NCBI GenBank assembly: GCA_963831705.1
Contig: CAWHRE010000010.1
Span: 1,612,001 to 1,676,000 of the forward strand
DNA from: DASQPR01 sp963831705
Lineage (GTDB): Bacteria; Actinomycetota; Actinomycetes; Mycobacteriales; Micromonosporaceae
DNA length: 64,000 nt
Reading direction: 5' to 3'
The notes beneath the pieces are model-generated. The model was not told where the DNA came from. It ran no database searches and was given only the letters and a program-made list of their open reading frames with translations. A program made the translations under genes and the position numbers. Shown piece after piece: positions 25,382 to 33,836 of this stretch. Every line of letters starts with the position of its first letter. The first letter of the stretch is position 1.

Positions 25382-25616
25382 CGTGGGTTTCGGCCCACCT
25401 CTCCGCGAGCGCGGTGATCGTCGCCGCGGCCGCCTCCGGGTCCACGCCGCGGCCGACGGCGATCCCCATCAGGTACGACGTCAGCGGCGCCGCCGGGCGC
25501 ATCACGCCATGTGCCACGTCCCGGGTGACGTCGAGCACGAGATCCCGTTCGCCCAGCACGTCACCGAGCGCCAGCGCACTGCCCACCTCGATCAACCAAT
25601 CGTCGAGCGCCGTCAT
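25374..25616 (-). CDS. DUF6457-type small protein
   Basis: An 80-residue protein (MTALDDWLIEVGSALALGD, then DLVLDVTRDVAHGVMRPAAP and LTSYLMGIAVGRG). The pattern DxxLDLxxDVAHxVxRPAAPLTxYLxGxAxG is known to me as DUF6457, usually encoded just after a molybdopterin-guanylyltransferase-like gene, as here. The start shares ATGA with the stop of the MobA-like gene, indicating translational coupling. It is helical, without membrane segments; function unknown. The stop codon is donated by repeat half-copy f. An alternative start 9 bp upstream exists. Confidence 0.8.
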   Translation of the reverse strand: MTALDDWLIEVGSALALGDVLGERDLVLDVTRDVAHGVMRPAAPLTSYLMGIAVGRGVDPEAAAATITALAERWAETHES

Positions 25617-26281
25617 CGAAGCCACTCCTCTACTCGCCGAATGTCGTCCTCAGTGTCGCAGTCGAAGAACGGCGGAAGGCCCGAGTCCTCGGTCTGCGGC
25701 GAGACTTCGGCATATCGCATCGGTCCGAACAGGGAGCGCAGCGATCCGTTCACGAGTCCGTTGTGATCGGTCGCGTACGCGTCGAGGCGCTCCGAAAGCG
25801 CGGCAGTGCGCCAGGCGCCGCACAGCCACTGGGCCCGGCCGTCGTCATCGACGTATACGGCGCCGTCGTCGTCGATCGCGTCGACGAGGCGCGTCACGTC
25901 GGCGTTAGTTAACACCGGCTGATCGCCACCGACGATGACGACGATGTCGGATGCGGCGACCTCCGGCGTGGCGAATGCCGCACCGAGGCCGGCGACCGGA
26001 CCGCCGCCGGGAGGTGATTCCTGGACCCGAATGATCAAAGAAGGGTGCGCTACTCCCACTATCCCCGGTAATGCCAGTTCCGACGGCCCCACGACAATGA
26101 TCGACGCATTGATCGCCACGCTTCCAACGGACACGTCACCAGACGGCACGCTTCCGGCCAACGCCGCCAGAACCCGATCGATCATCCGAGCGCCGCCGAC
26201 CGGAATCGCGGGCTTCAGCCGCCCACCGAGCCGCCGACCCGCTCCCCCAGCAAGAACTATCCCGACAACTGTTCCGGACAT
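25613..26281 (-). CDS. mobA: MobA-like molybdenum cofactor guanylyltransferase
   Basis: A 222-residue nucleotidyltransferase. The GTP-binding motif is GIVLAGGAGRRLGGRLKPAIPVGG near the N-terminus; IVVGPSEL, then VAGLGAAF and VVIVGGDQPVLT supply the ribose and metal sites. MobA joins GMP to Mo-molybdopterin to make the bis-MGD cofactor used by formate dehydrogenase. The real start is MSGTVVG at 26281. The frame is open a further 24 codons upstream, but those lie in repeat copy e and are not family sequence. It is coupled to the DUF6457 gene and divergent from fdhD. Confidence 0.9.
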   Translation of the reverse strand: MSGTVVGIVLAGGAGRRLGGRLKPAIPVGGARMIDRVLAALAGSVPSGDVSVGSVAINASIIVVGPSELALPGIVGVAHPSLIIRVQESPPGGGPVAGLGAAFATPEVAASDIVVIVGGDQPVLTNADVTRLVDAIDDDGAVYVDDDGRAQWLCGAWRTAALSERLDAYATDHNGLVNGSLRSLFGPMRYAEVSPQTEDSGLPPFFDCDTEDDIRRVEEWLR

Positions 26282-26291
26282 TGCCGACTCC

Positions 26292-26355
26292 AAGTTGATC
26301 CTGGAGTTATTCGCACGACACACCGTCGATGCGTCAACTAACTCCAGGATCAACA
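26292..26355. repeat. Palindromic intergenic element, copy e
   Basis: 64 bp in the same orientation as copy c, with ends AAGTTGATCCTGGAGTTA and TAACTCCAGGATCAACA. It occupies almost all of the gap between the divergent mobA and fdhD genes, so it must lie in or between their promoters. Confidence 0.8.
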
Positions 26356-26377
26356 GTAAAGACGTGGGCGAGCGACA

Positions 26378-27244
26378 ATGGGCAGCATGGGTAAGGCGAG
26401 CGTACGGCGGAGTGTTGTTCGGATTGATCTTGGGGACGGTACGGCGGTATCACGGCCGGACACGCTGGCGGGCGAGGAACCGCTGGAGATCCGGGTCGGG
26501 AAGAGGCCGCTGGCGGTCACCATGCGTACGCCCGGCCATGATCTCGAACTCACGCTTGGCTTTCTGCTGACCGAAGGCATCATCCGAGGGCCGGAAGACG
26601 TCCGTACGGCGCAACTCTGCGCGGGTGACAACGCTCCGAACACATACAACGTGGTGGACGTCGTGCTGGCCGAAGGCGTACCGCTTCCGGAGGTCGATCC
26701 GACCCGGAACTTCTACACGACTTCATCCTGCGGAGTCTGCGGCAAGGCAAGCATCGACGCGGTACGCACGAAGTCGGTCCGACCCGTCGCCGACGACGCC
26801 ATCACGGTCGCGGCATCGGTGCTGGCAACACTGCCGGACGCGTTGCGTCATGCGCAGCGAACGTTCGCCACCACCGGTGGACTGCACGCGGCCGGACTGT
26901 TCACGTCCACCGGCGAACTGCTCGTCGTTCGCGAGGACATCGGCCGGCACAACGCGGTCGACAAGGTGATCGGATGGTCGATGCACGAGTCGAGGCCGCT
27001 CGCCGGACATGTCCTGCTGGTCTCCGGCCGGGCCAGCTTCGAGCTGACCCAGAAAGCCTCGATGGCCGGGATCCCGATCCTCGCGGCCGTCTCGGCGCCG
27101 AGTTCCCTCGCGGTCGAGTTGGCCGACGAGGTCGGCATCACGATCGTCGGCTTTCTCCGCGGCTCGACGATGAACGTCTACACCCGGCCGGAACGAGTCA
27201 CCGCACCGGAACGCGCCACCGCGAACGTAGGGGTCACGTCGTAG
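26378..27244 (+). CDS. fdhD: Formate dehydrogenase accessory sulfurtransferase FdhD
   Basis: A 288-residue FdhD, which carries sulfur from a cysteine desulfurase to the Mo-bis-MGD cofactor and is needed for formate dehydrogenase activity. Visible motifs are TLGFLLTEGII, the Cys pair in YTTSSCGVCGKASID that carries the persulfide, and GLHAAGLFTSTGELLVVREDIGRHNAVDKV followed by SGRASFELTQKA. The ATG at 26378 is preferred; MGKAS at 26387 is also possible. It supports the formate-dehydrogenase reading of the upstream oxidoreductase. Its end overlaps the convergent DUF4192 gene by 11 bp. Confidence 0.95.
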   Translation: MGSMGKASVRRSVVRIDLGDGTAVSRPDTLAGEEPLEIRVGKRPLAVTMRTPGHDLELTLGFLLTEGIIRGPEDVRTAQLCAGDNAPNTYNVVDVVLAEGVPLPEVDPTRNFYTTSSCGVCGKASIDAVRTKSVRPVADDAITVAASVLATLPDALRHAQRTFATTGGLHAAGLFTSTGELLVVREDIGRHNAVDKVIGWSMHESRPLAGHVLLVSGRASFELTQKASMAGIPILAAVSAPSSLAVELADEVGITIVGFLRGSTMNVYTRPERVTAPERATANVGVTS

Positions 27245-28199
27245 CGGCAACGTAGTCGGCCGGCGAGACGCCTTGCTCGAACGCGCGTGCCAGGTATTGC
27301 GCCATTCGATAGCCGGGATCGGCAGCGAGCGCACGATCGAGCGCAATCGTGGCGATCGCACCGCCGCCGTCTCGCCACGCGGCGTATGCGAGGAGGGTCG
27401 CGGGCGGTGCGATGAGTTCCGGTTCGGTTCGCCTTACGACGTCGGTCCACAGACGCTGATGTAGTGCGGGATCCTCGGCGATCCGTTCCCATGCATGATC
27501 TCGAACCATCACGTCCGTCAACAACAGACTCAGCCACGCGATCTCGTCTTCATCCAGGCCACCGTTAAGGGTGAAATGCATGATCGCGGCATCCACGGCT
27601 TCTTTGCCCGCCGCTTCCACGGTCGTGGCCGGATCGGCAGCGAGCGCGCTGAGCCGCTCATCGGCCCGGATCGCGGCGGCGTGCGCAGCTACGCCGGCCC
27701 GGCCGCCGACCGGTTCGAGCCGGGCCGCGACATCGTCCCGGCTGGCGACGACGTTGAGTCCGGCGGCGGTCGCGGTCGCCGCGATCACGCTGGAGCTGAC
27801 GTCGAACACGGTGCCCTCCGCCGGGCAGCACTCGGGACTGCGGCAGACCTCGGAGAAGTACCGGCCGTCGGTCACCCGCAGCGCTTCCGGTACGTCGATA
27901 CGTCTGCGCCGCAGTTCCGTCCGCACGGAGCGGACCGCCGGCGTCGCGATCGCGTCCGGGCCGTAGCCGGCGACCAACGCCCGGGTCACCCGCTGGCGCG
28001 CAACGATCGCGGTGACCTGCTTCGCGAACGGGATGACGTCGTCCGGATCCGGCAAGTCCACGCGGAGTTGAAACGTGACACGTTTCGCACGCAGGCCGAG
28101 CACCACCAGGCTGTCGGTCGGATGGAATCCGAACAGGTACGGAATCGCCGCCAACATGTCGGCCGGCGACGTCAGCGAGAGTTTGGGGAATGCGTCCAT
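27234..28199 (-). CDS. DUF4192 domain protein
   Basis: A 321-residue actinobacterial DUF4192 protein, starting MDAFPKLSLTSPADMLAAIP then YLFGFHPTDSLVVLGL, the family signature. Later features are CRSPECCPAEGTVFDV with a Cys cluster, and a helical C-terminal part (LAYAAWRDGGGAIATIALDRAL) resembling a repeat domain. Function is unknown. The ATG at 28199 matches the usual family start; ATG at 28244, with AGGA nearby, would add an Arg-rich 15-residue extension. The 3' end overlaps fdhD by 11 bp in the convergent sense. Confidence 0.88.
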   Translation of the reverse strand: MDAFPKLSLTSPADMLAAIPYLFGFHPTDSLVVLGLRAKRVTFQLRVDLPDPDDVIPFAKQVTAIVARQRVTRALVAGYGPDAIATPAVRSVRTELRRRRIDVPEALRVTDGRYFSEVCRSPECCPAEGTVFDVSSSVIAATATAAGLNVVASRDDVAARLEPVGGRAGVAAHAAAIRADERLSALAADPATTVEAAGKEAVDAAIMHFTLNGGLDEDEIAWLSLLLTDVMVRDHAWERIAEDPALHQRLWTDVVRRTEPELIAPPATLLAYAAWRDGGGAIATIALDRALAADPGYRMAQYLARAFEQGVSPADYVAATT

Positions 28200-28326
28200 G
28201 CCGGTGAGCCTGCGGCGGCACCGGAAAGATCGGAAGGTGTCCATTTAATCCTGTGGATGACACGCCCGATATCCACCGTGCTAAAACCAGCTGATCGGTG
28301 GAAGCGCACCAGATCACGCCGAGGAT

Positions 28327-29277
28327 GTGCCACGTAAAGTACCGTTAACCGACGTGGACCTCGCCTATCTACGTGCGCACCCGGAACATCTCACGACGTT
28401 CCTCACGCACCAACGTATCCGCGAGACCCCGATCCACGGCGGATCGATCAACGCCGCCACTCGCCTGACCCTCGAAGACGGTACGTCGATCTTCCTGAAG
28501 ACCTGGCCGGATGCGTCATCGACGACATCGCCGGGCACGGCTCGAGGCGTGAAACCCGACGGCTTCTTCGAAGCCGAAGCGGCCGGTCTCGCGTGGCTTC
28601 GGGTCGAGGGTGGTGCCCCGGTTCCGGAGATCATCGCCGCGTCACCCAGCCACATCGCGCTGGAGTGGATCGACGAGGCAGCTCCGTCGGCGTCGGCGGC
28701 CCGGACTTTCGGTGCCGCGCTTGCGGTGACTCATCGTGCCGGGGCGCGCGAGTTCGGTGCGCCCTGGAACGGCTACATCGGCGCTCTGCCGCTTGACAAC
28801 GCACCATCTGCCGGGACGTGGTCGCGCTGGTTCGCCGATCGACGGCTGACGCCCTATCTCCGCACGTCCGGCAGGCACGGCGCGCTTTCGCCGGCCGATG
28901 TCGCCGCCGTCGAGCAGTTGCTGGCGAATATTGAGTCGTTCGCAGGCGCCGCCGACGATGAGCCACCGTCGCGCGTACACGGTGATCTTTGGCCGGGGAA
29001 CGTGCTCTGGGCAGAGCGCGGACCCGTCTATCTGATCGATCCGGCCGCGCACGGCGGACATCGCGAGACCGACCTCGCCGAACTTGCCCTATTCGGCGGC
29101 GTTCCGTATCTGGACAACGTGCTGTCCGGATATCAAGATATCTGGCCGCTTTCGGACGGTTGGCGGGCACGTGTCCCGTTACATCAGCTTCACCTGCTGC
29201 TCGTCCACACGGCGATGTTCGGCGCCGGCTACCGGGATGCAGTGATGGCGGCCGTCCGCGCTACGGTCGAACGATGA
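28327..29277 (+). CDS. Fructosamine kinase-family protein
   Basis: A 316-residue phosphotransferase-fold protein: ATP-binding strand IFLKTWPD, the catalytic loop RVHGDLWPGNVLW (Asp and Asn) and the metal-binding Asp in YLIDPAAHGGHRETDLAEL. That last motif is characteristic of fructosamine/ketosamine kinases, which phosphorylate glycated amines so the adduct falls off. The physiological substrate is unproven. Start GTG at 28327 follows GAGG at short spacing; GTG at 28357 is an alternative. The stop overlaps the moaA start (ATGA), so the two are translationally coupled. Confidence 0.88.
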   Translation: MPRKVPLTDVDLAYLRAHPEHLTTFLTHQRIRETPIHGGSINAATRLTLEDGTSIFLKTWPDASSTTSPGTARGVKPDGFFEAEAAGLAWLRVEGGAPVPEIIAASPSHIALEWIDEAAPSASAARTFGAALAVTHRAGAREFGAPWNGYIGALPLDNAPSAGTWSRWFADRRLTPYLRTSGRHGALSPADVAAVEQLLANIESFAGAADDEPPSRVHGDLWPGNVLWAERGPVYLIDPAAHGGHRETDLAELALFGGVPYLDNVLSGYQDIWPLSDGWRARVPLHQLHLLLVHTAMFGAGYRDAVMAAVRATVER

Positions 29278-30335
29278 CCATGGGCGCCGTTGCCGGCGAT
29301 GCCGTTGCCGACCGAGCTGCGGCTCGCACGCTGGACGATGCTTACGGCCGCACGGCGGTCGACCTTCGCGTCTCGTTGACCGACAAATGCAACCTCAGGT
29401 GTACGTATTGCATGCCGGCCGAAGGCCTCGAATGGCTTGCCGGACCGGATCTGCTCACCGACGACGAAATCGTCCGGTTGATCGAGATCGGCGTACGGCA
29501 TCTCGGCATTCGCGAGGTCCGGTTCACCGGCGGTGAGCCGCTGATCCGACCTGGTCTCCGTGCCATCGTGGCCGCCACCGCAGCAATGCGACCGCGCCCG
29601 AGCATTTCGATGACGACCAACGGCATCGGTCTGACCAAGCTCGCCGGGCCGCTGGTCGAAGCCGGCCTGGATCGGATCAACGTCTCACTGGATACGCTCG
29701 ATCCGATTCGGTTCGCGCAGATCACCCGCCGTGACCGGCACGCAGCCGTGATCGAGGGCCTCGCCGCGGCCGTCGATGCTGGGTTGGGCCCCGTGAAGAT
29801 CAATGCGGTGCTCCTGCGTGGCGTGAACGACGACGAGGCGGTACCACTACTGCGGTTTGCGCTTGATCATGGCTACGAGCTGCGATTCATCGAGCAGATG
29901 CCGCTCGACGCCGGTCATGTCTGGACCCGGGACGGCATGGTGACGGCCGACGAGATCCTGACTCGGCTCCGGACCGCGTACGACCTGCGTCCGGACCCGG
30001 CGCATCGAGGTGCCGCGCCGGCCGAGACCTGGATTGTCGACGACGGCAGCGGCTCGGCTCGCCAGGGCGACGCGAAAGTCGGCGTCATCGCGAGCGTGAC
30101 CCGGCCGTTCTGTGGCGACTGCGACCGCACTCGGCTGACCGCCGACGGTCAGGTCCGATCCTGCCTGTTCAGCCGGGACGAGTCGGATCTGCGCGGTGCG
30201 CTGCGGGACGGGCGTACCGACGAGGAAATCGCCGATCGCTGGCGGATCGCGATGGCGACGAAGCTGCCGGGACACGCGATCAACGATCCGAGCTTCTTGC
30301 AGCCGACCCGTCCGATGTCCGCGATCGGGGGCTGA
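29274..30335 (+). CDS. moaA: GTP 3',8-cyclase MoaA (radical SAM)
   Basis: A 353-residue MoaA, catalysing the first step of molybdenum-cofactor synthesis with MoaC. It has the radical-SAM cluster in CNLRCTYC, VRFTGGEPLIRPGL, MTTNGIGL, NVSLDTLD, the second cluster in RPFCGDCDRTRLTADGQVRSC, and the essential C-terminal GG (MSAIGG). It overlaps the kinase gene by 4 bp and is followed 5 bp later by moaD. The partner moaC is 8 kb away in a separate operon. Confidence 0.96.
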   Translation: MTMGAVAGDAVADRAAARTLDDAYGRTAVDLRVSLTDKCNLRCTYCMPAEGLEWLAGPDLLTDDEIVRLIEIGVRHLGIREVRFTGGEPLIRPGLRAIVAATAAMRPRPSISMTTNGIGLTKLAGPLVEAGLDRINVSLDTLDPIRFAQITRRDRHAAVIEGLAAAVDAGLGPVKINAVLLRGVNDDEAVPLLRFALDHGYELRFIEQMPLDAGHVWTRDGMVTADEILTRLRTAYDLRPDPAHRGAAPAETWIVDDGSGSARQGDAKVGVIASVTRPFCGDCDRTRLTADGQVRSCLFSRDESDLRGALRDGRTDEEIADRWRIAMATKLPGHAINDPSFLQPTRPMSAIGG

Positions 30336-30340
30336 GCGGG

Positions 30341-30577
30341 GTGGTTCAGGTACGTTATTTCGCCGGTGCTCGCGCCGCCGCCGGTGTCTCCGAGGAATCG
30401 GTCGACGTGCGATCACTCGATCAGCTCGTGGCCGAGCTTGCCGGCCGGAGTGAGCGCATGCCGGCCGTACTGGCTGCTTCTTCGTTTCTGGTTGACGGGC
30501 TGGCCGCCCATGACCGCGACGCGCAACTTCCGGATGGCTGCGTCGTCGACGTGCTGCCGCCGTTCGCGGGTGGCTGA
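30341..30577 (+). CDS. moaD: Molybdopterin synthase sulfur carrier subunit MoaD
   Basis: A 78-residue ubiquitin-like protein ending PPFAGG; the terminal Gly-Gly is thiocarboxylated and delivers sulfur to cyclic pyranopterin. VRYFAGARAAAGV at the N-terminus is typical. GTG start at 30341, 5 bp after moaA, so co-transcribed. The partner moaE is not in the window. Confidence 0.92.
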   Translation: MVQVRYFAGARAAAGVSEESVDVRSLDQLVAELAGRSERMPAVLAASSFLVDGLAAHDRDAQLPDGCVVDVLPPFAGG

Positions 30578-30632
30578 CAACCGCGAGCGCTGACGAGCCT
30601 GTGCGTGGCGGGGTGCGGACCAGTTCGCGGGC

Positions 30633-33600
30633 ATGCCAGGATGCTTCGTGCCCCCAACCACCCCAACGCCTGCGCGCGCCGACCGTGCCGGTACCGGTTG
30701 GATCGCGGACCTGCACATTCATTCGAAGTACTCGCGGGCGTGCAGCCGCGACCTGACCACGTCAACCCTCGCCGCCGGTGCCGCGACGAAGGGCATCACG
30801 CTGCTCGGGACCGGCGATTTCACGCATCCGGCGTGGTATTCGCATCTACGCGAGTCGCTCGTCGAGGCGGAACCGGGGCTCTACCGGCTGGCGTCCGACG
30901 CTGTGCCGCGTGGGCTGCCGCCCAACGTCGCCGATCACCGCGTCCGATTCATGCTGTCGGTCGAGATCTCGACCATCTACAAGCGCGATGACCGTACGCG
31001 CAAGGTGCACCACCTCGTCTACATGCCGGATCTCGCGGCCGCCGAGCGCTTCAACACCCGGCTCGGCCGCGTCGGCAACCTCGGCTCGGACGGTCGCCCG
31101 ATTCTCGGCCTCGACTCGCGGGATCTGCTGGAGATCACGCTCGACGCGAGCCCGGACGCATTCCTCGTCCCCGCGCACATCTGGACGCCGTGGTTCTCCG
31201 CACTCGGGTCGAAGTCCGGGTTCGATCGCATCGCCGACTGTTATGCCGACCTGTCGGATCACATCTTCGCGGTCGAGACCGGCCTGTCCTCGGACCCGGA
31301 GATGAACTGGCGGGTCTCCAGCCTGGACCGATACCGGCTGGTGTCGAATTCGGACGCGCATTCGCTGCCCGCACTCGGCCGCGAAGCGACGATCCTCGAC
31401 GGCCCGCTCGACTACTTCGCGGTTCGGGACGCGCTCAAGACCGGTGACGGGCTCGCCGGCACGCTCGAATTCTTCCCGGAAGAGGGCAAGTACCACGCCG
31501 ACGGCCACCGCGCGTGCGGCGTCAACTGGTCACCCCAAGAGACAAAAGCCCACCACGGTGTGTGTACGACCTGCGGCAAGCCGGTCACGGTCGGCGTCGC
31601 GGCCCGAATCGACGAGCTGGCCGATCGTGCCGATGGCGAGCTACCGCCCGGCGAGCCGCCGCACGTCGAGCACCTGCTGGCACTGGGCGAGATCCTCGGC
31701 GAGATCAACGGGGTCGGACCACGTACGAAGACGGTCACCACCGCGATGGATCAGCTGATCGCGGCACTCGGGCCGGAGCTGCACATCCTTCGTCAGGCGC
31801 CGTTGAACGACATCACCCGCGTCGGCGGCGAACTCGTCGGTGAGGCGATCCGCCGTCTCCGAGCCGGTGTGGTCACGCGGATCAGCGGGTACGACGGCGA
31901 GTACGGCGTGATCCGGCTCTTCGAACCGGGCGAGGTCAACCGGGCGACATCCGGCATCGATACGTTGTTCGACCTGCCGGAATCCGTCGTGGTGCCGAAG
32001 AAGCCGGCTGCGGTGAAGCCGCCGCAGCCGCGGAAGCCACGCGAGAAGCTGCCACCTCCGCCACCGATCGCGGCCGAACCCTCGCCGCACGAACCGTTCG
32101 AGCCGATGCTCGCCGGGATGGAGGACGTCGGTACCGGACTGCTCGACCGGCTCGACGCGATGCAGCGAGTCGCCGCGTCCGCGCCGGGCGGACCGATGTT
32201 GATCGTGGCGGGTCCCGGTACCGGCAAGACGCGTACGTTGACGCACCGGATCGCGTACCTGTGCGCAGACATGGACGTGTTTCCCGAGGAGTGCCTCGCG
32301 ATCACGTTCACCCGCCGCGCCGCCGGAGAGGTCGCGGAGCGGCTCGCAACCCTGCTCGGACCGGTTGCCGAGGACGTCACGGTGTCCACGTTCCATGCGC
32401 TGTGCCTGGCGATGCTGCGCGAAGACCCCGATGCGGCCGGGCTACCGGTCAACTTCCGCGTGACCGATGAAGACGGCGACGAGGAGGGTGATGTCGACCT
32501 GGATCAGCTCGTTCCGCTCGCCGTGACGGCGTTGCGGACGCGGCCCGACCTGGTCGACAAGTACCGGGCACGGTGGCAGTGGATCTTCGTGGACGAGTAC
32601 CAGGACATCGACCCGGACCAGTACGAGCTACTGAAGCTGCTCGTACCGGCGGATGGCAACATCTGCGCGATCGGCGACCCAGACCAGGCGATCTACTCGT
32701 TCCGCGGTGCCGACGTCGCGTTCTTCCTGCGGTTCGCCGAGGACTACACGGATGCGCGGGTGGTCCGGCTGACCCGGAACTACCGTTCGTCCGCGCCGAT
32801 CCTTGCGACGGCCGTACAGGCGATCGCGCCGTCGACGCTGGTCCGCGGCCGCCGGCTCGAACCCGCTCGACTCGATCCCGAGGCACCACAGGTCGGGCTC
32901 TACCCGGCGGCGAGCGTCGAGGACGAGGCCGACTTCGTCCTCCGTACGATCGACGAGCTGGTTGGCGGGCTGTCGCACGGCTCGCTGGACTCCGGCCGGA
33001 TCGACAGCCGGGCCGGCATCACCGGCACGATCTCGTTCAACGACATCGCCGTCCTCTACCGGACCGATGCGCAGGCGGCACCGATCGTGGACGCGCTGAC
33101 CAGGGGCGGTGTCCCGACGCAGAAGCGGTCACACGACCGGCTGCGGGACCGGCCCGGCGTCGCCGCGATCGCGCGGGAAATGCGGTTCATGCCGGCCGAC
33201 GGCCCGATCGCCTCCTCGATGCGACACGCGGCGGCCCGGATCGTCGGGCGGCTGCGCGTACCGACGCTCGATCCGTCTCCGCACGAGTCCCGGCTGACCG
33301 AGGCCGATCTGCATCTGGCGGTCGACGTGCTCGGCCCGCTCGCCGCGCGCTCCGAAGACGACCTGGAGGCATTCCTCGGCGAGATCGCGACCGGCGCCGA
33401 CGTGGACGCGCTCGACCCGCGAGCACAAGCAGTCACATTGTTGACACTTCATGCGTCGAAGGGCTTGGAGTTCCCGGTCGTGTTCGTCGTCGGATGTGAG
33501 GACGGACTGCTCCCGCTGCGTTTCCCGGGTCGTCCCACGTCCCCGGATGATGTGGCCGAGGAGCGGCGGTTGTTCTTCGTCGGACTGACTCGTGCGCAGG

Positions 33601-33761
33601 ACAGGCTGTTCGTCAGCCATGCACGGCGCCGGTTTGCACGCGGCACCAAACAGGACGCGAGCCCGTCTCGATTCTTCGATTCCATCGACCCTCGTCTTTT
33701 CGAGCACCGCGGCGAGCAGGCTCCCCGACCGCCCAAGGATCTACAGCTGCGCCTGCTCTAA
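30633..33761 (+). CDS. Endonuclease Q-like nuclease fused to UvrD-type helicase
   Basis: A 1042-residue two-part protein. Residues ~22-450 match endonuclease Q/TIGR00375: PHP-type metal ligands in ADLHIHSKYSRACS (Asp26, His28, His30), GTGDFTHPAW, LSVEIST, VPAHIWTPWFS, and RLVSNSDAHSLP, plus a zinc site using Cys295, Cys311 and Cys314 and a helix-hairpin-helix-like VGPRTKTVT. EndoQ nicks DNA 5' of deaminated bases. A Pro-rich linker (about 455-490) leads to an SF1A helicase: Walker A GPGTGKT (527-533), DEYQD (654-658), GDPDQAIYSFRGA, TRNYRSS, LTLHASKGLEFP (~936) and FVGLTRAQDRLF. Probably damage recognition coupled to unwinding. GTG at 30648 with AGGA upstream is an alternative start. Confidence 0.88.
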   Translation: MPGCFVPPTTPTPARADRAGTGWIADLHIHSKYSRACSRDLTTSTLAAGAATKGITLLGTGDFTHPAWYSHLRESLVEAEPGLYRLASDAVPRGLPPNVADHRVRFMLSVEISTIYKRDDRTRKVHHLVYMPDLAAAERFNTRLGRVGNLGSDGRPILGLDSRDLLEITLDASPDAFLVPAHIWTPWFSALGSKSGFDRIADCYADLSDHIFAVETGLSSDPEMNWRVSSLDRYRLVSNSDAHSLPALGREATILDGPLDYFAVRDALKTGDGLAGTLEFFPEEGKYHADGHRACGVNWSPQETKAHHGVCTTCGKPVTVGVAARIDELADRADGELPPGEPPHVEHLLALGEILGEINGVGPRTKTVTTAMDQLIAALGPELHILRQAPLNDITRVGGELVGEAIRRLRAGVVTRISGYDGEYGVIRLFEPGEVNRATSGIDTLFDLPESVVVPKKPAAVKPPQPRKPREKLPPPPPIAAEPSPHEPFEPMLAGMEDVGTGLLDRLDAMQRVAASAPGGPMLIVAGPGTGKTRTLTHRIAYLCADMDVFPEECLAITFTRRAAGEVAERLATLLGPVAEDVTVSTFHALCLAMLREDPDAAGLPVNFRVTDEDGDEEGDVDLDQLVPLAVTALRTRPDLVDKYRARWQWIFVDEYQDIDPDQYELLKLLVPADGNICAIGDPDQAIYSFRGADVAFFLRFAEDYTDARVVRLTRNYRSSAPILATAVQAIAPSTLVRGRRLEPARLDPEAPQVGLYPAASVEDEADFVLRTIDELVGGLSHGSLDSGRIDSRAGITGTISFNDIAVLYRTDAQAAPIVDALTRGGVPTQKRSHDRLRDRPGVAAIAREMRFMPADGPIASSMRHAAARIVGRLRVPTLDPSPHESRLTEADLHLAVDVLGPLAARSEDDLEAFLGEIATGADVDALDPRAQAVTLLTLHASKGLEFPVVFVVGCEDGLLPLRFPGRPTSPDDVAEERRLFFVGLTRAQDRLFVSHARRRFARGTKQDASPSRFFDSIDPRLFEHRGEQAPRPPKDLQLRLL

Positions 33762-33836
33762 AGCCTTTTCGGTCATGGTGCGATGTGACGCGGGGCGATA
33801 CCGTATCTGGCGCTGACCCGTCCGACGGAGGTAGTG

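Noticed and set aside
29847..30722. A 291-codon minus-strand frame over moaA/moaD
   Set aside because: moaA and moaD have complete cofactor-cluster and Gly-Gly motifs on the plus strand; the antisense frame is an Arg-rich shadow.
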